A stretch of DNA of 64,000 bases from NCBI RefSeq assembly GCF_026460945.1, contig NZ_JAOVZV010000015.1:1-64000 (forward strand), in the 5' to 3' direction. Position 1 is the stretch's first letter, and the number at the start of each line of letters is the position of its first letter. This DNA is from Chryseobacterium luquanense (lineage in GTDB: Bacteria; Bacteroidota; Bacteroidia; Flavobacteriales; Weeksellaceae). Positions 59,953-64,000 of the stretch are shown piece by piece. A program made the position numbers and the translations under genes. Under the pieces are notes generated by a model. That model was not told where the DNA came from, did no database searches, and was given only the letters and a program-made list of their open reading frames with translations.

Positions 59953-60450
59953 ATGATCAAAACCATTTTAATAGCAACAGATTATTCTCTTGAGTCTTTG
60001 AATATTTTAAAAAGAGTTTTAAAAGAGAAAAACGCAGAAGAAAATGATACTCAGTACAAGATTCTACTTGTATCGGGCTATGATATGGGAGATTCTATCA
60101 GAGATCTTCTTTTCAATACAAAATCTACCGTTTTCAGCAAAATCAGATCTAAAGAATTCTGCGACGCTTACGGAATTATCGTTAATAAATACCCTCATTT
60201 AGTAGACAAAATTGTTTGCGATATTTTCTCGGGAAGTTTCCAAAGAGCTTTTAATAATTATGTGAAAGCTGAAGAAATTACAGAAGCGTATTATTCAACA
60301 TCGCTGAAAAACAAAAATACCAAAGGAAAATTTGATCTTTCTCCTTACATCAAGAAATGCAAAGACCTTTCTTCTCAGGAAGTGGTATTTGGAACTCCTC
60401 AATTTATGCCGGAAAAAGGCAGATTAGCGGAAGTTTTCGTTGAAGTTTAA
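59953..60450 (+). CDS. Conserved hypothetical protein with UspA-like start
   Basis: A 165-residue soluble protein beginning KTILIATDYSLESLNILKRVL, similar to the first strand and helix of universal stress proteins (IATD.S..a...l), but the ATP-binding GxxG end is absent. YKILLVSGYDMGDSIRDLLF and ITEAYYSTSLKNKNTKGKFDLS follow. It is the first gene after the OmpR-type repeats, so it is probably under control of the 57688/58399 pair. Function unknown. Confidence 0.55.
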   Translation: MIKTILIATDYSLESLNILKRVLKEKNAEENDTQYKILLVSGYDMGDSIRDLLFNTKSTVFSKIRSKEFCDAYGIIVNKYPHLVDKIVCDIFSGSFQRAFNNYVKAEEITEAYYSTSLKNKNTKGKFDLSPYIKKCKDLSSQEVVFGTPQFMPEKGRLAEVFVEV

Positions 60451-60487
60451 TTAAAATTAAAGAATAAACTTTTTAAAAATTTAAAAA

Positions 60488-61342
60488 ATGTTAAGAAATT
60501 ATAGTAACAGCAGGACGTTGGGAGACAACATTAGACTGGGGACGCTGACTGCTTTTACAGCAGGAACTATAAATATTGCATCTCTATTAATATTTCTCTC
60601 TTTTACATCAAACGTAACGGGACATTACGCTGTTTTTGCAGCAGAAATCAGTAAAGGAAACTGGAATCAGGTTGCCGTAGTCGGAGCTTGGATTTTCCTT
60701 TTCTTCTTCGGAAGTTTTACCGCTAACTTTTTCGTTATTAATTTTAATAGGAAAAGTAAATATTTTGCGCATGCAATGCCGTTGGTTTTAGAAATTCTGT
60801 GTTTGTTAGCCGTTGGTTTTTACGGACATCATTATTATCAGAAAACTTTGGAAGAAGCTGAAGTTCTTGTCGGATTAATGTTATTCGCCACAGGTTTGCA
60901 GAATGGTTTAACAGCAAGTATATCTAATTTCTTGGTTAAAACCACTCACCTTACCGGTACAACAACTGATTTAGGAATCTTAGTATCAATGTTTACACAT
61001 AAAAAATACAGAAAAAACCCTGAGCTTATTGCAAGAGCTAAACTATTATCAAGCGTAATGTTGGCTTATGTTGCAGGAGCGGTTTTCTCGGGATTGACTT
61101 ATTATTCCCTAGAATTCAGTGTATTTTATGTAATAAGTGTTTGTTTGGTTGTCGTTATCGGTTATGATTTTTACAAAATCCACTTGAGACACTTCTATAC
61201 CAATTACAGGTATTCTAAAATATACCAAAAACCTAACCTGCTGTCTATACTTTATGATAAGATTCATGGGAGCGCAGAAGTATCAGCAAAACAGGAAAAG
61301 CCTAAAAAATCTAAATTGGTTTTAGAGGAAAAAATGATGTAA
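60488..61342 (+). CDS. YoaK/DUF1275 family membrane protein
   Basis: A 284-residue protein with about six transmembrane segments. DUF1275 words: LTAFTAGTINIASLLIFLSFTSNVTGH, WIFLFFFGSFTANFFV, MLFATGLQNGLTASISNF, KTTHLTGTTTDLGIL. A basic tail (KQEKPKKSKLVLEEKM) ends the protein. Function unknown. It follows the 59953 gene by 37 bp, probably the same transcript, and ends before a terminator. Confidence 0.85.
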   Translation: MLRNYSNSRTLGDNIRLGTLTAFTAGTINIASLLIFLSFTSNVTGHYAVFAAEISKGNWNQVAVVGAWIFLFFFGSFTANFFVINFNRKSKYFAHAMPLVLEILCLLAVGFYGHHYYQKTLEEAEVLVGLMLFATGLQNGLTASISNFLVKTTHLTGTTTDLGILVSMFTHKKYRKNPELIARAKLLSSVMLAYVAGAVFSGLTYYSLEFSVFYVISVCLVVVIGYDFYKIHLRHFYTNYRYSKIYQKPNLLSILYDKIHGSAEVSAKQEKPKKSKLVLEEKMM

Positions 61343-61394
61343 CGTCATTTTAATTAAAATTTGGACAGCACAAATTGTATATACTTAGTTTGGG

Positions 61395-61427
61395 GCTCCT
61401 GATTGTTTACAATTAGGGGCTTTTTTT
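61395..61427 (+). terminator. Terminator of the YoaK gene
   Basis: GCTCCTGATTGT / ACAATTAGGGGC stem with two G-U pairs, followed by seven T. Confidence 0.7.
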
Positions 61428-61504
61428 AATAGAATTGTGTAAAAGTTAGGGATAACTTAATCTTAATTCATTGTTTTACTGTTTTGAATCTTATTTGCTT
61501 TGCC

Positions 61505-61512
61505 TATTTTTG
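61505..61512 (+). promoter_or_regulatory. mutL -7 element TATTTTTG
   Basis: Full match to TAnnTTTG with a leader of about 15 nt before the ATG at 61531. Confidence 0.6.
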
Positions 61513-61530
61513 TAAGTTCATTACTCATTT

Positions 61531-63309
61531 ATGTCAGATATTATTCAGCTTTTACCCGATCATGTAGCCAACCAAATTGCAGCCGGTGAAGTGGTGCAGC
61601 GTCCTGCTTCAATTGTAAAGGAACTTTTGGAAAATTCCATTGATGCGGGAGCTACAAAAATAGAGCTGATTATAAGAGATGCCGGGAAAAACCTCATTCA
61701 GGTTGTAGATGACGGAAAAGGAATGTCTGAAACCGATGCAAGAATGGCATTTGAAAGACACGCCACTTCAAAAATAAGAGGAACCGAAGACATATTTAAA
61801 ATTGCCACAAAAGGTTTCCGTGGCGAAGCTTTGGCATCGATTGCTGCCGTTGCTCAGGTTGAGCTTAAAACGAAATTACAAGAAACCACTTTAGGAACAA
61901 ATATTTACATCGAAGGTGGAGTTTTTCAGTTTCAAGAGCCTGCTCAAACTTCAGAAGGTTCTAATTTTTTGGTGAAAAACCTTTTTTACAATGTTCCGGC
62001 AAGAAGAAAGTTTCTTAAAAATAATAATATAGAATTTCGTCATGTTATTGATGAGTTTCAGCGTGTTGCTTTAGCCCACGAAAATCTGGAATTTTCTCTT
62101 TTTCATGATGACGACCCTGTTTTTAAACTGAGAAAAGGAACTCAGATGCAGAGAATTGTCGATATTTTTGGCAGAAAACTTCATCCGCAGTTGATACCTA
62201 TTAAAGAAGATATTCTTTGGTGCAAACTTCATGGCTTCGTAGCCAAACCTGAAGGTGCCAAGAAAACGCGTGGTGAACAATTTCTATTCGTAAACGGAAG
62301 ATTTTTTAAAAGCCCGTATTTCAACAAAGCGGTTCAGGAAGCGTTTGAAGGATTGCTAATGCCGGGATATATTCCTACTTTTTTTCTTTTCTTAGAATTG
62401 GATCCTGAAAAAATAGATGTCAATATTCATCCGCAAAAAACAGAAGTGAAATTTGAAGATGAACATCTTATTTTTGCTTTGCTTCGTTCGACCATTAAGC
62501 GTTCTTTGGGAATTTACAATGTTGCGCCAAGTTTAGATTTTGAAAGAGATCCACAATTGGATGAAATCATGCAGAAAAGCTTTCCGAGCAAAAGCAATTC
62601 AGCAAATATTAAAATGCCTGAAATTATTGTTGACCGTGATTACAATCCGTTTTTGGAAGAAAGACAGACTTCAAAAGCAGAAATTCAGAACTTAGCGGAA
62701 ATGTATCATCAGAATATTTCTGCAGAACCTTCAAAAATAAATTTGTTTGAAGATGAAGATTTTGATGAAGACTTGATGCGACTTCCCAACGGATATTGGC
62801 TTTTCAATAAAGGAGATTGTACATTGATGCTTGATTTAGGCAGAATGCACCGTCTTTTGGTTTCAGAAAATAATAAATCTGCAAAGAAAACCAACACTAA
62901 CAGTCAGTCTCTATTGTTTTCTCTGGAATATCACATGAATGAGATTGAAAAGAATAAATATAAATCAATCAAAAAATATCTTCCCGAAATGGGATTTGAA
63001 ATGAGTATTGCTCATGAAAATGTTTTGAGAATTGAGGCTGTTCCGGAAGGTTTGAAAGAATCTCAGGTGATGAAATTTTTAGAGAATCTTTTTGAAATTT
63101 TAGAATACAGAACTGAGGAAGAATTTTTACAGTTTTATCAAAACCAATGGAACAAAATGCAGTCGAAATCCCGTTTTGATTTTATTTATAAAGTTGATGC
63201 AGAGCAATTAATTAAAGATTTTACCGCTCTCGGTTTCCCCGAATTTTTACCCAACGGAAAAAGATGTTTCTACGAAGTTCCGTTTAATGATTTTAAAAAT
63301 AAATTTTAA
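61531..63309 (+). CDS. mutL: DNA mismatch repair protein MutL
   Basis: A 592-residue GHKL ATPase of mismatch repair. NQIAAGEVVQRPASIVKELLENSIDAGA (shown in part as QIAAGEVVQRPA and KELLENSIDAGA), DDGKGM, RHATSKI, KGFRGEALASIAAV, LFYNVPARRKFLK and FVNGRFFKSP. The C-terminal dimerisation part (about 400-592) lacks the DQHAxxER endonuclease motif; the aligned segment is EYHMNEIEKNKY. So it may have no nicking activity, or this element has diverged. Followed 4 bp later by the rhomboid gene. Confidence 0.95.
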   Translation: MSDIIQLLPDHVANQIAAGEVVQRPASIVKELLENSIDAGATKIELIIRDAGKNLIQVVDDGKGMSETDARMAFERHATSKIRGTEDIFKIATKGFRGEALASIAAVAQVELKTKLQETTLGTNIYIEGGVFQFQEPAQTSEGSNFLVKNLFYNVPARRKFLKNNNIEFRHVIDEFQRVALAHENLEFSLFHDDDPVFKLRKGTQMQRIVDIFGRKLHPQLIPIKEDILWCKLHGFVAKPEGAKKTRGEQFLFVNGRFFKSPYFNKAVQEAFEGLLMPGYIPTFFLFLELDPEKIDVNIHPQKTEVKFEDEHLIFALLRSTIKRSLGIYNVAPSLDFERDPQLDEIMQKSFPSKSNSANIKMPEIIVDRDYNPFLEERQTSKAEIQNLAEMYHQNISAEPSKINLFEDEDFDEDLMRLPNGYWLFNKGDCTLMLDLGRMHRLLVSENNKSAKKTNTNSQSLLFSLEYHMNEIEKNKYKSIKKYLPEMGFEMSIAHENVLRIEAVPEGLKESQVMKFLENLFEILEYRTEEEFLQFYQNQWNKMQSKSRFDFIYKVDAEQLIKDFTALGFPEFLPNGKRCFYEVPFNDFKNKF

Positions 63310-63313
63310 GTAG

Positions 63314-64000
63314 ATGTTTAATAATATACCGCCAATTACCCGAAATTTAATAATATTAAATATTGTAGTTTATATTGCAGCACTCATAATCCCACAGCTT
63401 GATTTTTATTTGGCTGCGTATTTCCCCTTATCACCACAATTTAAATCATGGCAGATTATTACACATATGTTTATGCATGGAAGTCCAATGCATATTCTTT
63501 TCAATATGTTTACTCTGTTCAGTTTCGGTCCTATTTTAGAGCAAAGTCTGGGAGTCAAAAAATATTTAATTCTCTATTTTTTAAGTGGATTAGGAGCATT
63601 TTTCCTTTTTAACTTATGGAATTTTGTAGAATATCAAGATGCTTATTCTCAATTAAGTAATTTGGGATTTGACATTCAAGGATATATTTCTGATCCAGAA
63701 AGCTTTGCGAATGCTCAGGTTTCGTTGAAGGTTCAAGAATTGATTAGTAAAGATATAAACCCAATTATATTTGGCCGAATGGTCGGTGCTTCAGGGGCTA
63801 TTTTTGGAGTAATTGCAGCTTTTGCAACTTTATATCCCGATGCTAAAATTGGAATTATGTTTATTCCGATTCCTGTGAAAGTAAAATACGTTTTGCCGAT
63901 TGTTATTATTGGATCGGTCGCATTGGGAGTTACTGGAAATGCAGGAGGAATTGCCCATTTAGCTCACGTTGGAGGAGCAATCGTAGGATTTATTTTAGCT
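63314..64000 (+). CDS. Rhomboid-family intramembrane serine protease (partial)
   Basis: Starts at ATG 63314, 4 bp after mutL, and is open to the end of the window (229 codons), so the C-terminus is missing. It has several membrane segments; HMFMHGSPMHILFNMFTLFSFG carries the conserved His and Asn (residues in MHILFNM), GRMVGASGAIFGVIAAF holds the catalytic Ser, and GIAHLAHVGGAIVGF holds the catalytic His. Rhomboids cut single-pass membrane proteins within the bilayer. There is a long loop between helices 2 and 3 (about 60 residues). Confidence 0.9.
   Translation, partial: MFNNIPPITRNLIILNIVVYIAALIIPQLDFYLAAYFPLSPQFKSWQIITHMFMHGSPMHILFNMFTLFSFGPILEQSLGVKKYLILYFLSGLGAFFLFNLWNFVEYQDAYSQLSNLGFDIQGYISDPESFANAQVSLKVQELISKDINPIIFGRMVGASGAIFGVIAAFATLYPDAKIGIMFIPIPVKVKYVLPIVIIGSVALGVTGNAGGIAHLAHVGGAIVGFILA

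Overview
The window looks like a chromosomal segment of an AT-rich member of the Bacteroidota, class Flavobacteriia, most likely the Chryseobacterium/Weeksellaceae group (inference from protein families, not from a marker tree). Supporting signs are promoters with a TAnnTTTG -7 element in front of many genes, no purine-rich ribosome binding sites, GLPGLI, DUF5686, M56/TonB and PepSY proteins, a menaquinone gene, and a SecA of about 1025 residues.

Region 1 (1-13506) is accessory and decaying. It starts with the C-terminal end of a VgrG-like spike protein and a DUF4280 PAAR-like protein, both type VI secretion (T6SS) tip components. Behind them is a chain of three different peptidoglycan amidases (2453, 6148, 9637), each followed by one or more small exported proteins or lipoproteins that are candidate immunity proteins. 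Two of the amidases share the same lipoprotein leader and middle domain but carry unrelated catalytic domains. Between them lie effector C-terminal stubs, a frameshifted amidase, and three separately broken copies of one small exported protein family whose C-terminus ends in DCSV. This is the pattern of a recombining effector/immunity array.

Region 2 (13507-52600) is mostly core genome: a DUF5686 outer-membrane protein, rpmA-rplU, a GLPGLI protein, an acyltransferase, miaE, a DUF502 protein, tryptophanase, a PQQ-type sugar dehydrogenase lipoprotein, a BlaI/BlaR1-like pair with a visible operator, uvrB, an AI-2E family exporter with two related membrane proteins, pabB plus a class IV aminotransferase, menD, a 2-oxoglutarate/Fe(II) oxygenase, a radical SAM protein, an AsmA-like protein, DUF2797, a nucleotide-sugar epimerase, secA, a TonB-dependent siderophore receptor with a PepSY reductase-like protein, a ROK kinase and msrA. 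An intergenic repeat family has two copies here (19635 and 33833).

Region 3 (52592-57626) is a small signalling locus. A TPR lipoprotein-type histidine kinase and its response regulator (54044-56367) lie between two transcription units for small proteins. Both units have the same 16-bp palindrome (stem TTAYGG/CCRTAA, loop TTTC) about 17-18 nt upstream of the -7 region. I propose that the response regulator controls both units; this is the most coherent candidate for an undescribed system outside the T6SS island.

Region 4 (57662-64000) has an OmpR-type regulator and kinase, then a set of 11-bp-periodic direct repeats in front of a small conserved gene and a YoaK/DUF1275 membrane protein, then mutL and the start of a rhomboid protease that runs off the window. 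No tRNA, rRNA, CRISPR array, transposase or integrase was found.
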